This document shows, piece after piece, positions 17,155-27,370 of a DNA stretch of 64,000 nt. The stretch spans positions 1,694,001 through 1,758,000 of the forward strand of contig NZ_QGTX01000001.1 of NCBI RefSeq assembly GCF_003182485.1. The letters are read 5' to 3'. The first letter of the stretch is position 1, and each line of letters begins with the position of its first letter. This DNA is from Geodermatophilus normandii (lineage in GTDB: Bacteria; Actinomycetota; Actinomycetes; Mycobacteriales; Geodermatophilaceae). The position numbers were made by a program, and so were the translations under genes. The notes below the pieces were generated by a model. It saw nothing but the letters and a program-made list of their open reading frames with translations. It searched no databases and was not told the DNA's origin.

Positions 17155-19002
17155 GTGATGCCCCCGCCGTCCGGGGAGCAGTCGATGGCGCCCGTCGGCC
17201 GGTCCGTCGCGCCGCCCTCGACGGCCGCCCTGGGCGACCGCGGGGACCAGGTCACGCGGACGTACGAGTACCTGCACCGGTTCGGCTACTTCCCCAACCA
17301 GAGCCTGGCCCGCCGGTACCCGCAGTGGCGCCCGGCGATGGCCTTCGCGCCGGAGGACCCGGAGGTCTTCGACGAGACGCTGCAGACGGCGGTGCGGCTG
17401 TTCCAGCAGGCCAACGGACTGCCGGTCACCGGCGAGGTCGACGAGGCGACCGTCGAGCTGATGGGCCGGCCCCGCTGCGGCTTCCCCGACATCGTCGAGG
17501 GCGGCACCGCGCCCAGCTTCGTGGCCCAGGGCAACCGCTGGCCCGGCCCGACCGTGACGTACTCCTTCACGAACACGACCCCCGACCTCACGGGGGCGCA
17601 GGTGCGAGCCGCCCTGACCGGGGCCTTCGACCGCTGGTCGGCCGTGACGCCGCTCAACTTCCTGGAGGACCCGGCCGGCGGTGACGTGCGCATCGGCTTC
17701 TTCACCGGCAACCACGGGGACGGCTCGACCAACGCCTTCGACGGGCCGGGCTCGGTGCTCGCGCACTGCTTCTACCCACCGCCCAACGGCGGCGACATCG
17801 CCGGCGACTGCCACTTCGACGAGGCCGAGACCTGGTCGGTCGACGACCCGCCCAGCGGCATCGACCTGCCGACGGTGGCCCTCCACGAGCTCGGCCACGG
17901 GCTGGGCCTGGCCCACTCCGCCGAGACCTCCGCGGTGATGTACGCCTTCTACGGCGGTCCCCGGCGGGAGCTGACCACCGACGACATCGACGGCATCCGC
18001 TCCATCTACGGTGCCCGCTTCCGCTGGAACTCCCTGTCCGGGACGATCTTCGACCCGGCGGCCGGGTCCAACGCCGACGGCCGGATGGAGGTGTTCGTCC
18101 GGGGCACGGACAACGCCCTGTGGCACGTCTGGCAGACCGCCCCCAACAACGGCTGGAGCACCTGGAACTCGCTGGGCGGTGGCATCCAGGGCGCGCCCAC
18201 CGTCGGCCGCAACGCCGACGGCCGGCTCGAGGTCTTCGCCCGGGGCGACGACGGCGCGCTGTGGCACATGTGGCAGACCGCCCCGAACAACGGGTGGAGC
18301 GGCTGGCACTCCCTCGGCGGGTGGATCGTCAACCCGGTGGTCACGAACAACGCCGACGGGCGGCTCGAGGTGTTCGCGCAGGGGGCTGACGGCGCGCTGT
18401 GGCACATCTGGCAGACCGCTCCGAACAACGGGTGGAGCGACTGGGGCTCCCTCGGCGGCCGGCTGACCAGCCCCGTGTCGATCCACCGCAACGCCGACGG
18501 CCGGCTGGAGGTGTTCGTGCGCGGCGACGACGGCGCGCTGTGGCACGTCTGGCAGACCGCTCCGAACAACGGGTGGAGCGGCTGGAGCTCCCTCGGCGGC
18601 GGGATCCTGGGCGCGCCCGCGGCCGGCCGCAACGCCGACGGCCGGCTCGAGGTCTTCGTCACGGGCACGGACAACGCGCTGTGGCACGTCTGGCAGACCG
18701 CCCCGAACAACGGGTGGAGCGGCTGGGCCTCCCTCGGCGGGTGGATCGACCGGCCGTCGGTGCAGAACAACGCCGACGGGCGGCTGGAGGTGTTCGTGCG
18801 CGGCGGGGACGACGCGCTGTGGCACGTCTGGCAGACCGCTCCGAACAACGGGTGGAGCGGCTGGCACACGCTCAGCGGCGGGATGAGCGGCGGTCCGGTC
18901 GCGTGGCGCAACGCCGACGGCCGGCTCGAGGTGTTCGTCAAGGGTCTCGACCACGCGCTCTGGCACACCTGGCAGAGCACGCCCAACGGCGCCTGGAACT
19001 GA
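17155..19002 (+). CDS. Matrixin-type metalloprotease with cysteine-switch prodomain and lectin-like propeller
   Basis: 615 residues. Residues ~30-105 form a peptidoglycan-binding-like prodomain ending in PRCGFPD, where Cys108 is the matrix-metalloprotease cysteine switch that blocks the zinc. The catalytic domain (~115-290) has HELGHGLGLAH (zinc ligands His244, His248, His254; Glu245 catalytic) and a Met-turn in SAVMYAF. The C-terminus (~300-615) is seven repeats with NADGRLEVF and ALWHVWQTAPNNGWSxW, resembling PLL/tectonin-type seven-bladed sugar-binding propellers. No signal peptide is visible. ATG 17155 lacks a good ribosome site; ATG 17069 has GAGGGA and joins this frame if one C is added near 17111-17114. 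Extracellular protein or glycan degradation is inferred. Confidence 0.88.
   Translation: MMPPPSGEQSMAPVGRSVAPPSTAALGDRGDQVTRTYEYLHRFGYFPNQSLARRYPQWRPAMAFAPEDPEVFDETLQTAVRLFQQANGLPVTGEVDEATVELMGRPRCGFPDIVEGGTAPSFVAQGNRWPGPTVTYSFTNTTPDLTGAQVRAALTGAFDRWSAVTPLNFLEDPAGGDVRIGFFTGNHGDGSTNAFDGPGSVLAHCFYPPPNGGDIAGDCHFDEAETWSVDDPPSGIDLPTVALHELGHGLGLAHSAETSAVMYAFYGGPRRELTTDDIDGIRSIYGARFRWNSLSGTIFDPAAGSNADGRMEVFVRGTDNALWHVWQTAPNNGWSTWNSLGGGIQGAPTVGRNADGRLEVFARGDDGALWHMWQTAPNNGWSGWHSLGGWIVNPVVTNNADGRLEVFAQGADGALWHIWQTAPNNGWSDWGSLGGRLTSPVSIHRNADGRLEVFVRGDDGALWHVWQTAPNNGWSGWSSLGGGILGAPAAGRNADGRLEVFVTGTDNALWHVWQTAPNNGWSGWASLGGWIDRPSVQNNADGRLEVFVRGGDDALWHVWQTAPNNGWSGWHTLSGGMSGGPVAWRNADGRLEVFVKGLDHALWHTWQSTPNGAWN
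18070..19002 (+). repeat. Seven propeller repeats (141/138/141 nt) with a 420-nt super-repeat
   Basis: The AACGCCGACGG word that opens each repeat occurs at 18070, 18211, 18349, 18490, 18631, 18769 and 18910. Spacings are 141, 138, 141, 141, 138, 141, so every repeat has a counterpart exactly 420 nt away. Repeats 1-3 therefore look like the template for repeats 4-6, with 7 closing the propeller. DNA identity between repeats is high. Confidence 0.92.
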
Positions 19003-19011
19003 CGCACGGCA

Positions 19012-19047
19012 CGACGCCCCGGCCGGCTCCCCCCGGCCGGGGCGTCG
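19012..19047. terminator. Bidirectional terminator between the metalloprotease gene and glgX
   Basis: Perfect 15-bp stem (19012-19026 with 19033-19047), loop CTCCCC, 9 nt after the plus-strand stop and 36 nt from the convergent glgX stop. Confidence 0.85.
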
Positions 19048-19082
19048 TCGTGTGTCGGTCGTGCGTCGTCGTGCCGGTCCGG

Positions 19083-21266
<2,184 letters not shown>

Positions 21267-21512
21267 GTCCGCCTCCTCGCCCGCCTCCGTGCACCCGACC
21301 CCGTCATCGGCGAGCGGTCACCGTGGCAGCGGTCCCGTCACCGCCCCGTCACGTGACCCGGTCCCCTCCGGCCTCGCACCCCTGACCGCCGTTGCCCCTG
21401 ACGACGGACGCGAACGGCCGCGGTGCCGGCCGACGGGGCCCGTGAGGCGGCTCGGGCTCCGCGTGGGCCGCGGTCCCCGGCCCGTGCGACGGCGTCTCTA
21501 GGCTGCGGGACC

Positions 21513-22037
21513 GTGCCGCTGTTCTCCTTCGAGGGTCGATCGCCGCAGGTGCACCCCGACGCGTGGGTGGCGCCCACGGCGACGCTCGTCGGCGACGTCG
21601 TCGTCGAGGCCGGCGCGTCCATCTGGTACGGCGCGGTGCTGCGCGCCGACTTCGGCCGGATCGTCGTCCGTGCCGGGGCCAACGTGCAGGACAACTCCGT
21701 GCTGCACGGCGGCGAGGACCCGGTCACCGAGGTCGGGCCCGGCGCGACCATCGGGCACGTCTGCGTCGTCCACGGGGCGGTGGTCGGCGCCGAGGCGCTG
21801 GTCGGGAACGGGTCGACCGTGCAGGACGGCGCCCGGATCGGCCGCCGGGCACTCGTCGGCGCGGGCAGCCTCGTGCCGCCGGGCATGGAGGTGCCCGACG
21901 AGGTGCTCGTGGTCGGCGCCCCGGCGCGCGTGCGCGGGCCGCTGTCGGAGGGTGCCGCGGTGTGGGTCGACGGCAACCCGTCGATCTACCAGGAGCTCGC
22001 CCGCCGGCACGCGGCCGGCGTGCAGCGGCTGGACTGA
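21513..22037 (+). CDS. Gamma-carbonic anhydrase family protein
   Basis: 174 residues of left-handed beta-helix hexapeptide repeats (ATLVGDVVVEAGASIWYGAVLRADFGRIVVRAGANVQDNSVLHG in outline). The metal-ligand His residues of the gamma class are visible in VLHGG, TIGHVCVVHGAVV. GTG 21513 gives the usual short N-terminus (LFSFEGRSPQVHPDAWVAPTA). Many relatives (YrdA/PaaY type) are zinc or iron proteins without proven carbonic anhydrase activity, so the family name is safer than the reaction. Confidence 0.88.
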   Translation: MPLFSFEGRSPQVHPDAWVAPTATLVGDVVVEAGASIWYGAVLRADFGRIVVRAGANVQDNSVLHGGEDPVTEVGPGATIGHVCVVHGAVVGAEALVGNGSTVQDGARIGRRALVGAGSLVPPGMEVPDEVLVVGAPARVRGPLSEGAAVWVDGNPSIYQELARRHAAGVQRLD

Positions 22038-22070
22038 CCGCCGCGCGGGAACTGCACACGCGCTCCCGGC

Positions 22071-22496
22071 TCAGTCCGTCGGGAGGCAGGCCCAGACGTG
22101 CTTGCGGTCGCCGCACACCTCCCAGCCGCGCGCGGTGGACACGTGGGCGACGAGGTGCAGCCCCATGCCGCCGAGCGCCGGGTCCCGGCCGACGGCGGGT
22201 TCGGGCCCGTGCCCGGGAGCACCGTCGCTGACGTCGATCAGCACCCCCTCGGCCGTCCGCGCGGTCTGCACCCGCACCGGGACGGCGCCGTGCCGCAGGC
22301 CGTTCGCGGCCAGCTCGTCGACCGCGAGCAGCAGCTCGTCGAGCAGGTCCTCGCCCGCCCCCGGCGCGTGGGCGGGCAGCCAGGACCGCAGCCGGGACCG
22401 GAGGGTCCGCAGCTGCCTCGCGTCGGTGATCTCGGCTGCACAGGGGGGACCCGTCGTCGCGGGACGGGGCCGTCGCGGCCAGCAGTCCTGGGGCAT
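22071..22496 (-). CDS. Anti-sigma-type ATP-binding protein (HATPase_c)
   Basis: 141 residues from ATG 22496 (a longer form from ATG 22538 is possible; neither has a strong ribosome site). GHKL ATPase motifs: N-box LLAVDELAANGLRHG, G1-type VSDGAPG and G2-type GGMGLHLV. Resembles RsbW/SpoIIAB-like kinases that hold sigma factors and phosphorylate STAS partners. No sigma factor is adjacent. Confidence 0.82.
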   Translation of the reverse strand: MPQDCWPRRPRPATTGPPCAAEITDARQLRTLRSRLRSWLPAHAPGAGEDLLDELLLAVDELAANGLRHGAVPVRVQTARTAEGVLIDVSDGAPGHGPEPAVGRDPALGGMGLHLVAHVSTARGWEVCGDRKHVWACLPTD

Positions 22497-22622
22497 GTGC
22501 TCGTCTCGGGTCGGCGTCGTCCGCCCGGGGGTGCCCATCCCGCGGGGGCACCAACCGGACCGGCGGTGCCCACGCCGTGTGACACCCGGAGCGCATCAGG
22601 TTCGTCGACACCTGTCGATTGA

Positions 22623-22632
22623 CTATCGATAG
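22623..22632. promoter_or_regulatory. CTATCGATAG palindrome upstream of the DUF2975/Xre pair
   Basis: Perfect 10-bp palindrome 21 nt before the DUF2975 start, overlapping a TTGACT that could serve as a -35 box. It is a candidate autoregulatory site for the Xre protein encoded in the same operon. It is AT-rich for this genome, so it stands out. Confidence 0.4.
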
Positions 22633-22653
22633 ATCCTGCGCGAGAGTCGATGC

Positions 22654-23148
22654 ATGTCACGCGTGCACCGAGTGGTGCTCCCCCTCCGCGTCCTGCTCGT
22701 GGTGGTGTTCGCGGCACTGGCCGCCGCCGAGGTCTGGGCCGTTCCGGGCCTGGTCCCGGGCATCGCCGAGCCGTCGCTGGAGCAGTCGGCCGTGCGGTGG
22801 GTCATGACGACGGTCCTGGTGCTGGCGCTGGTGTGCGTCCAGGTGGTCATCGTCTGCACCTGGCAGCTGCTCACCCTGGTCACGAACGACCGGATCTTCA
22901 GCGCGAGCGCCCTGCCCTGGGTGAACGCGATCGTCACGGCGATGGCCGCCGGGTGGCTGGCGCTCGTGGGCGCCTTCGTCTGCTCCTACTACTTCGTCGT
23001 CGACGAGGTCAGCGACGACCCGGTCCTCCCCGGGCTGCTGCTCGTCCTGCTGCTGGTGGGCGCCGTGGCGGGGCTGCTCATGGTCGTCATGCGGGCGCTG
23101 CTGCGGCAGGCCACGACCCTGCGCACCGACATGGAAGCGGTCATCTGA
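22654..23148 (+). CDS. DUF2975 integral membrane protein
   Basis: 164 residues with four predicted membrane helices (residues ~8-30, 47-75, 88-112, 122-145) in the DUF2975 arrangement, including LLTLVTNDRIFSASALPWVN, the family's central loop. Its stop overlaps the ATG of a small Xre regulator (TGATG). This DUF2975-Xre pairing is widespread in Gram-positive bacteria, but its physiological role is not established. Confidence 0.85.
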   Translation: MSRVHRVVLPLRVLLVVVFAALAAAEVWAVPGLVPGIAEPSLEQSAVRWVMTTVLVLALVCVQVVIVCTWQLLTLVTNDRIFSASALPWVNAIVTAMAAGWLALVGAFVCSYYFVVDEVSDDPVLPGLLLVLLLVGAVAGLLMVVMRALLRQATTLRTDMEAVI

Positions 23149-23384
23149 TGCCGATCGTCGTGCGCATCGACGTCGAGCTGGCCCGCCGCAAGATGAGCGT
23201 CGGCGAGTTCGCCGAGCGGGTCGGCCTCACGCCGGCCAACGTGGCGGTGCTCAAGAACGGTCGCGCCAAGGCGGTCCGCTTCAGCACCCTGGAGGCGATG
23301 TGCCGGGTGCTGGGTTGCCAGCCCGGTGATCTGCTGGAGTACGTGGAGGACGACGTCGACGCGCCGTCGCCCATGCACCGGTGA
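23148..23384 (+). CDS. Small Xre/Cro-type helix-turn-helix regulator
   Basis: 78 residues. HTH_3-type helices: MSVGEFAERVGLTPANVAVLKNGRAKAVRFSTLEAMCRVLGCQPGDLLEYV in outline, covering nearly the whole protein. It overlaps the DUF2975 gene upstream (TGATG) and the FAD oxidoreductase downstream (GTGA), so three genes are probably translated in sequence. It probably represses its own operon. Confidence 0.9.
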   Translation: MPIVVRIDVELARRKMSVGEFAERVGLTPANVAVLKNGRAKAVRFSTLEAMCRVLGCQPGDLLEYVEDDVDAPSPMHR

Positions 23385-24502
23385 GCCGCACCGCGGACGC
23401 CGACGTCCTGGTGGTCGGCGCCGGCCTGGCCGGCCTGCACACGGCCACCCTGCTGGCCCGGCGCGGCCACGACGTGCTGCTGGCCGACCGCCGGCAGCGC
23501 CTGGACGGCGCGATCCGCACCACGGGGATCTTCGTCCGCAAGACGCTCGACGACTTCGCCCTGCCGCCGGGGTGCCTCGGGCCGCCGATCCGGCGCGTGG
23601 TCCTGTACCCGCCGGACCTGCGGCGCCCGGTTCCCCTCGACAGCGACCGGGACGAGTACCGGGTCGGCGACATGGGGCCGCTGTACCTGGCCGCGGCCCG
23701 CGAGGCGGCCGGCGCCGGGGTGCGGATCGCCCTCGGCACCCGCTACGCCGGCCGCGCCGGCGGCGCCGCGCTGCTCAGCGGCCCGGACGGCGCGACGCGG
23801 GTGCGGGCGCGGTACGTCGTCGGTGCCGACGGCGCCCGCTCCGCCGTCGCCCGCGACCTGGGGCTGGACCGCAACACCGCCCTGCTCGTGGGCGCCGAGG
23901 AGGTCTCCGCCGTCGGCCCGGGGGAGGAGCCCCCGACGTTCCACTGCGTCCTCGACCCCTCTCTCGCCCCCGGCTACCTCGCCTGGGTGGTCGACGACGG
24001 GCGGCACGCCCACGTGGGCGTCGCCGGGTACGCCGCCCGCTACCCCGACGGGATGCGCGCGGCGCTGCGGCGGTTCGCCGCCTCGGCGCCGGGGCTGCGC
24101 GGCGCGGACCGCTCCGGGGAGGTCGAGCGGCGCGGCGGCCCGATCCCGGTCGGTGGCCTGCTGCGGCGGATCAGCTGCCCCGACGGGCTGCTCGTCGGGG
24201 ACGCGGCGGGTGCGGTCTCGCCGCTCACCGCCGGCGGCCTCGACCCGTGCCTGCGGCTCTCGCAGCACGCCGCCGACGTCCTCGACGACGCGCTGCGGAC
24301 CGGGAGCCCCGACCCGCTGCGGCACCACGACGGCGCCGCGCTGCGCAGGCAGTTCCGGGGACGGCTGCTGCTCCGCCGCGGGCTGGCCCAGGTGCGCACG
24401 CCCGCTGTGGCCGCGGCCGCGTTCGCGCTGCTGCGCCTCCCGCCCGGGCGGGCCGCCGCCCGCCGCGTCCTGTTCGGCGACCGGTCCTTCCCCGATCCCT
24501 GA
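23381..24502 (+). CDS. FAD-dependent oxidoreductase, geranylgeranyl-reductase-like
   Basis: 373 residues. N-terminal Rossmann motif VLVVGAGLAGLHTATLLARRGHDVLLADRR (residues ~9-38), a central YVVGADGARSAVAR (DG motif) and a C-terminal GDAAGAVSPLTAGGL (GD motif). These are the three hallmarks of group A flavoprotein oxidoreductases such as geranylgeranyl reductases and hydroxylases. GTG 23381 overlaps the Xre stop. The substrate is unknown; a lipid or isoprenoid role would fit the family. Confidence 0.85.
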   Translation: MSRTADADVLVVGAGLAGLHTATLLARRGHDVLLADRRQRLDGAIRTTGIFVRKTLDDFALPPGCLGPPIRRVVLYPPDLRRPVPLDSDRDEYRVGDMGPLYLAAAREAAGAGVRIALGTRYAGRAGGAALLSGPDGATRVRARYVVGADGARSAVARDLGLDRNTALLVGAEEVSAVGPGEEPPTFHCVLDPSLAPGYLAWVVDDGRHAHVGVAGYAARYPDGMRAALRRFAASAPGLRGADRSGEVERRGGPIPVGGLLRRISCPDGLLVGDAAGAVSPLTAGGLDPCLRLSQHAADVLDDALRTGSPDPLRHHDGAALRRQFRGRLLLRRGLAQVRTPAVAAAAFALLRLPPGRAAARRVLFGDRSFPDP

Positions 24503-24611
24503 CGCCGGGCCGGAGCCCCTGCGGGCCGCGGGAGCGGGCGCTTGGTTTCCTGGTACCCGGACGCGGACGGCCACCGGGGGCCGTCCGCCGCAGGCCGCGA
24601 GGAGGGGACGG

Positions 24612-26102
24612 GTGGACCCGACGAGCGAGCTGCTGGGCGGCCGCTACCGGCTGGGGTCCGTCCTCGCCAGCGGCGGCATGGGCCGTGTCTGGCGGGCGAC
24701 CGACACGCTGCTGCAGCGCCCCGTCGCGGTGAAGGTCCTGCGCAGCGAGTACACCGGCGACCCCTCCTTCCTGCAGCGGTTCCGCGCGGAGGCCCGGCAC
24801 GCGGCGCTGCTCAACGACCCCCACATCGCCGCGGTGCACGACTACGGCGAGACCGTCGGCCCGGACGGCGAGCCGCTGGCCTACCTCGTCATGGAGCTCG
24901 TGGCCGGGGAGTCGCTGTCGGACCTGCTGGGCCGCGCCGGCCGGCTGGACGTGCCGACGACGCTCGGGATCCTGCGGCAGACCGCGTCCGCCCTCGCCGC
25001 CGCGCACGCCGCCGGGGTGGTCCACCGCGACGTCAAGCCGGGCAACGTGCTGGTCGCACCGGACGGCGTCGTGAAGATCACCGACTTCGGGATCGCCTGG
25101 TCGGCCTCCAGCGTGCCGCTGACCGGGACCGGCCAGGTGATCGGCACCGCCCAGTACCTCTCCCCGGAGCAGGCGAAGGGCGCGAAGGCCTCGCCCGCCA
25201 GCGACGTCTACGCCCTCGGCGTCGTCGCCTACCAGTGCCTCAGCGGCCGGCTGCCGCTGGACCGGGAGACCCCGGTCCAGGTGCTCCTCGCGCAGATCCA
25301 CGACGAGCCGCCGCCGCTGCCGCCGGACGTGCCGGCCGACGTCCGCGGGCTCGTCGAGCGGGCGATGGTCAAGGACCCCGCCGCCCGCTTCCCGGACGGC
25401 GCGGCGCTCCGGGACGCCGTCGACGAGGTCCTCCGGCACCGGTCGCCGGCGCCGGACGCCCGGCACGACACCCTCGTCCTCCCGGCGCCGGCGTCCACCG
25501 CGGTCCTGTCCGCGCCGGCCCCGGCCGCCCCGGCGCCGGCCGCCCCGGCGCCCGGGGCATCCCGGCCGCGGCGCCGCGGAGCCGTCCTCGCCGGGCTCCT
25601 CGCGCTGCTCGCGCTCGCCGTGGCCGGCGTGGTGCTGGCGCTGACCAGCGGCGACCCGGAGGACACGTCGGCGTCCCCGACGGCGACGTCCTCGAGCCCG
25701 GGACCGTCCCCGATCGCGACCACGGCCCCCACCTCGACGGCGGCCCCTCCGCCGACCGGGCCGGTGCCGGTGGACGTCGTGGCGGCCGACCTGGTGGGGC
25801 GCCCGCTGGGCGACGTCCAGGCCACGCTCACCGGGCTGGGCCTGCTGGTGCAGCCGCAGCCCGTCGCCACGGGCGAGGTGCCCCAGGGACAGGTGACCGC
25901 CGTCGCCCCCGAGGGACCGGTGCTGCCGGGGCAGACGGTGACCGTCACGTACGCGGTCACCCCTCCCGCCGAGGAGGACGGCGACGACGGCGGGGACGAG
26001 GGCGACGAGGGCCGCGGGAACGGCAACGAGGGCAACCAGGGCAACGGCAACGGGCGCGGCAACGGCAACGGGCGCGGCAACGGCCGCGGCGGCGACGACT
26101 GA
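24612..26102 (+). CDS. PASTA-domain serine/threonine protein kinase
   Basis: 496 residues from GTG 24612 (GAGGAGGGG upstream). The PknB-type kinase domain (~8-275) has the GGMGRVW glycine loop, VAVKVL Lys41, HRDVKPGN (~138-145) and DFG (~158). A Pro/Ala linker leads to one membrane helix (~323-345), then a Ser/Thr/Pro stalk and a single PASTA domain (~388-453, ADLVGRPLGDVQATLTGLGL). The tail is a Gly/Asn/Asp/Arg low-complexity region with repeated GNGRGNG. PknB-like kinases sense muropeptides or lipid II with several PASTA repeats; a single repeat is unusual. Confidence 0.92.
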   Translation: MDPTSELLGGRYRLGSVLASGGMGRVWRATDTLLQRPVAVKVLRSEYTGDPSFLQRFRAEARHAALLNDPHIAAVHDYGETVGPDGEPLAYLVMELVAGESLSDLLGRAGRLDVPTTLGILRQTASALAAAHAAGVVHRDVKPGNVLVAPDGVVKITDFGIAWSASSVPLTGTGQVIGTAQYLSPEQAKGAKASPASDVYALGVVAYQCLSGRLPLDRETPVQVLLAQIHDEPPPLPPDVPADVRGLVERAMVKDPAARFPDGAALRDAVDEVLRHRSPAPDARHDTLVLPAPASTAVLSAPAPAAPAPAAPAPGASRPRRRGAVLAGLLALLALAVAGVVLALTSGDPEDTSASPTATSSSPGPSPIATTAPTSTAAPPPTGPVPVDVVAADLVGRPLGDVQATLTGLGLLVQPQPVATGEVPQGQVTAVAPEGPVLPGQTVTVTYAVTPPAEEDGDDGGDEGDEGRGNGNEGNQGNGNGRGNGNGRGNGRGGDD

Positions 26103-26124
26103 CCGCCCGGACCGTCGGAGCGCC

Positions 26125-26146
26125 GGACCCTCAGAGCACCGGGTCC
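26125..26146. terminator. Short hairpin between convergent genes
   Basis: GGACCC/GGGTCC stem (26125-26130 with 26141-26146), 10-nt loop, in the 44-nt gap between the kinase and VOC genes. Weak. Confidence 0.35.
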
Positions 26147-26647
26147 TCAGAGCACCGTGGAGCCGTACATCTCCCCCAGCGGGTCGGCGATCAGCTCGAT
26201 GCGGGCGCCGTCGGGGTCGCGGAAGTAGACCGAGACACCGCTGTGCACCACGTGCTCGACCCCCGCGTCGGCGAGACGCTGCACGAGCTCGTCCCAGCGC
26301 CCGGGCTCGACGCTGATGGCCATGTGGTGCAGCCCGCCGAGCACCTCGGCGTAGGGGCCGACGTCGAGGCCGGGGAAGTCGAAGTAGGCCAGCAGGTTGC
26401 CGTTGCCGATGTCGAAGAAGAAGTGCGAGGAGCCGGGGTAGTCGCGGTTCTCGATCAGCTCGGTCAGCGGGAAGCCGAGCAGGTCCTGGAAGAAGCGGAC
26501 CGTCCGCTCGACGTCGCTGCTGATCAGTGCCGTGTGGTGCAGTCCGCGGGCGGTCGAGGGCGGTCGCTCGCCCGCGGGCCGCAGGTGCGCGCTCCGGATG
26601 CGGGCGCGCTCGGCCTCCAGGGCCTCCAGGTCTCGGGTCTCGGTCAT
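26147..26647 (-). CDS. VOC (glyoxalase/dioxygenase-fold) family protein
   Basis: 166 residues. One pair of beta-alpha-beta-beta-beta modules: GLHHTALISSDVERTVRFFQDLLGFPL opens the first and GGLHHMAISVEPGRWDEL the second, ending SVYFRDPDGARIELIAD. The two His and terminal Glu are positioned as VOC metal ligands. ATG 26647 overlaps the stop of the upstream GNAT gene (ATGA). Could be a dioxygenase, glyoxalase or resistance protein. Confidence 0.85.
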   Translation of the reverse strand: MTETRDLEALEAERARIRSAHLRPAGERPPSTARGLHHTALISSDVERTVRFFQDLLGFPLTELIENRDYPGSSHFFFDIGNGNLLAYFDFPGLDVGPYAEVLGGLHHMAISVEPGRWDELVQRLADAGVEHVVHSGVSVYFRDPDGARIELIADPLGEMYGSTVL

Positions 26648-27006
26648 CGGGACGGCTCCCTCGGGTCGGGGGTCGGCTGGTCGGTGGCGGGGGCGAGCCG
26701 GAACTGGGCCCGCCGCCCGGCGGGGACGAGGTCGAGGTAGGCGGGGTGCCGCTCGACGTACCCGCGGATGAAGGGGCAGAAGGGCAGCACGGCCAGTCCC
26801 GCCTCCCGGCTGGCGTCGAGGGCGCCGCGCGCGAGCACCGAGCCCAGCCCGCGTCCCTCGAACCCCGGGTCGACGACCGTGTGCGTGAACGACACCGACG
26901 ACGACGTCCGCCGGTACTCGGCGAACCCGGCCACCCGGCCGTCCACGAGGACCTCGAAGCGGTTCGCCGCAGGAGCGTCGACGACCACCGGTGCGCTGTC
27001 GGTCAC
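26644..27006 (-). CDS. GNAT-fold N-acetyltransferase (GtfJ/YjdJ-like)
   Basis: 120 residues from GTG 27006 with GGAGGAG upstream. RFEVLVDGRVAGFAEYRR, FTHTVVDPGFEGRGLGSVLARGALDASREAGLAVLPFCPFIRGYVERHP: this is the small acetyltransferase type with the CPF..Y....P ending (C..Y motif) rather than the classic GNAT C-terminus. Translationally coupled to the VOC gene. Confidence 0.85.
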   Translation of the reverse strand: MTDSAPVVVDAPAANRFEVLVDGRVAGFAEYRRTSSSVSFTHTVVDPGFEGRGLGSVLARGALDASREAGLAVLPFCPFIRGYVERHPAYLDLVPAGRRAQFRLAPATDQPTPDPREPSR

Positions 27007-27370
27007 GGGTCTCCTCCGATCGTCCCCGGCGATGATCGCGCATCGCGGCCGGCACCGGGCGCGGCGGGCCCGCGGTCCGGCCGGACGCGCCGGGAGGGTT
27101 GAGCCGAACCGGTGTCGTCGTGCGGTTTCGGCAGATCCACACGCCCGCGCGAGCGCGGAACGGTCGACATGTGGGCGGTTGAGGGGCCAGGTCACCGACC
27201 CGGTGGGAGGGCTTCGCAACGATCCGAACACGCCGTGTCCCGCGGGCGATCCGCGGCGCCGTCCGGCGCGTCGCGCGGACCTACGTTTCCTCCACCCGCA
27301 CCGCCCTTCCCCGGCGGGTGCGGGCGCCGTCGCACTTCCCCGGCGACGGCCCCACGGACGGGACGAGACG
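27007..27370. other. Intergenic region upstream of paralogue A
   Basis: 364 nt without a convincing gene. Near its right end GCACTTCCCCGGC (27333-27345) lies 26 nt before the start of paralogue A. The identical word at identical distance precedes the 28390 gene. Confidence 0.5.

Noticed and set aside
16642-18966. 774-codon minus-strand ORF with regular VGV/PQRVV repeats
   Set aside because: It is the antisense shadow of the propeller repeats of the metalloprotease; the plus-strand frame has catalytic motifs and sensible codon use.
18070-19002. CRISPR-like regularly spaced repeats
   Set aside because: The repeats are protein-coding blades with no short repeat/unique spacer structure and no cas genes.
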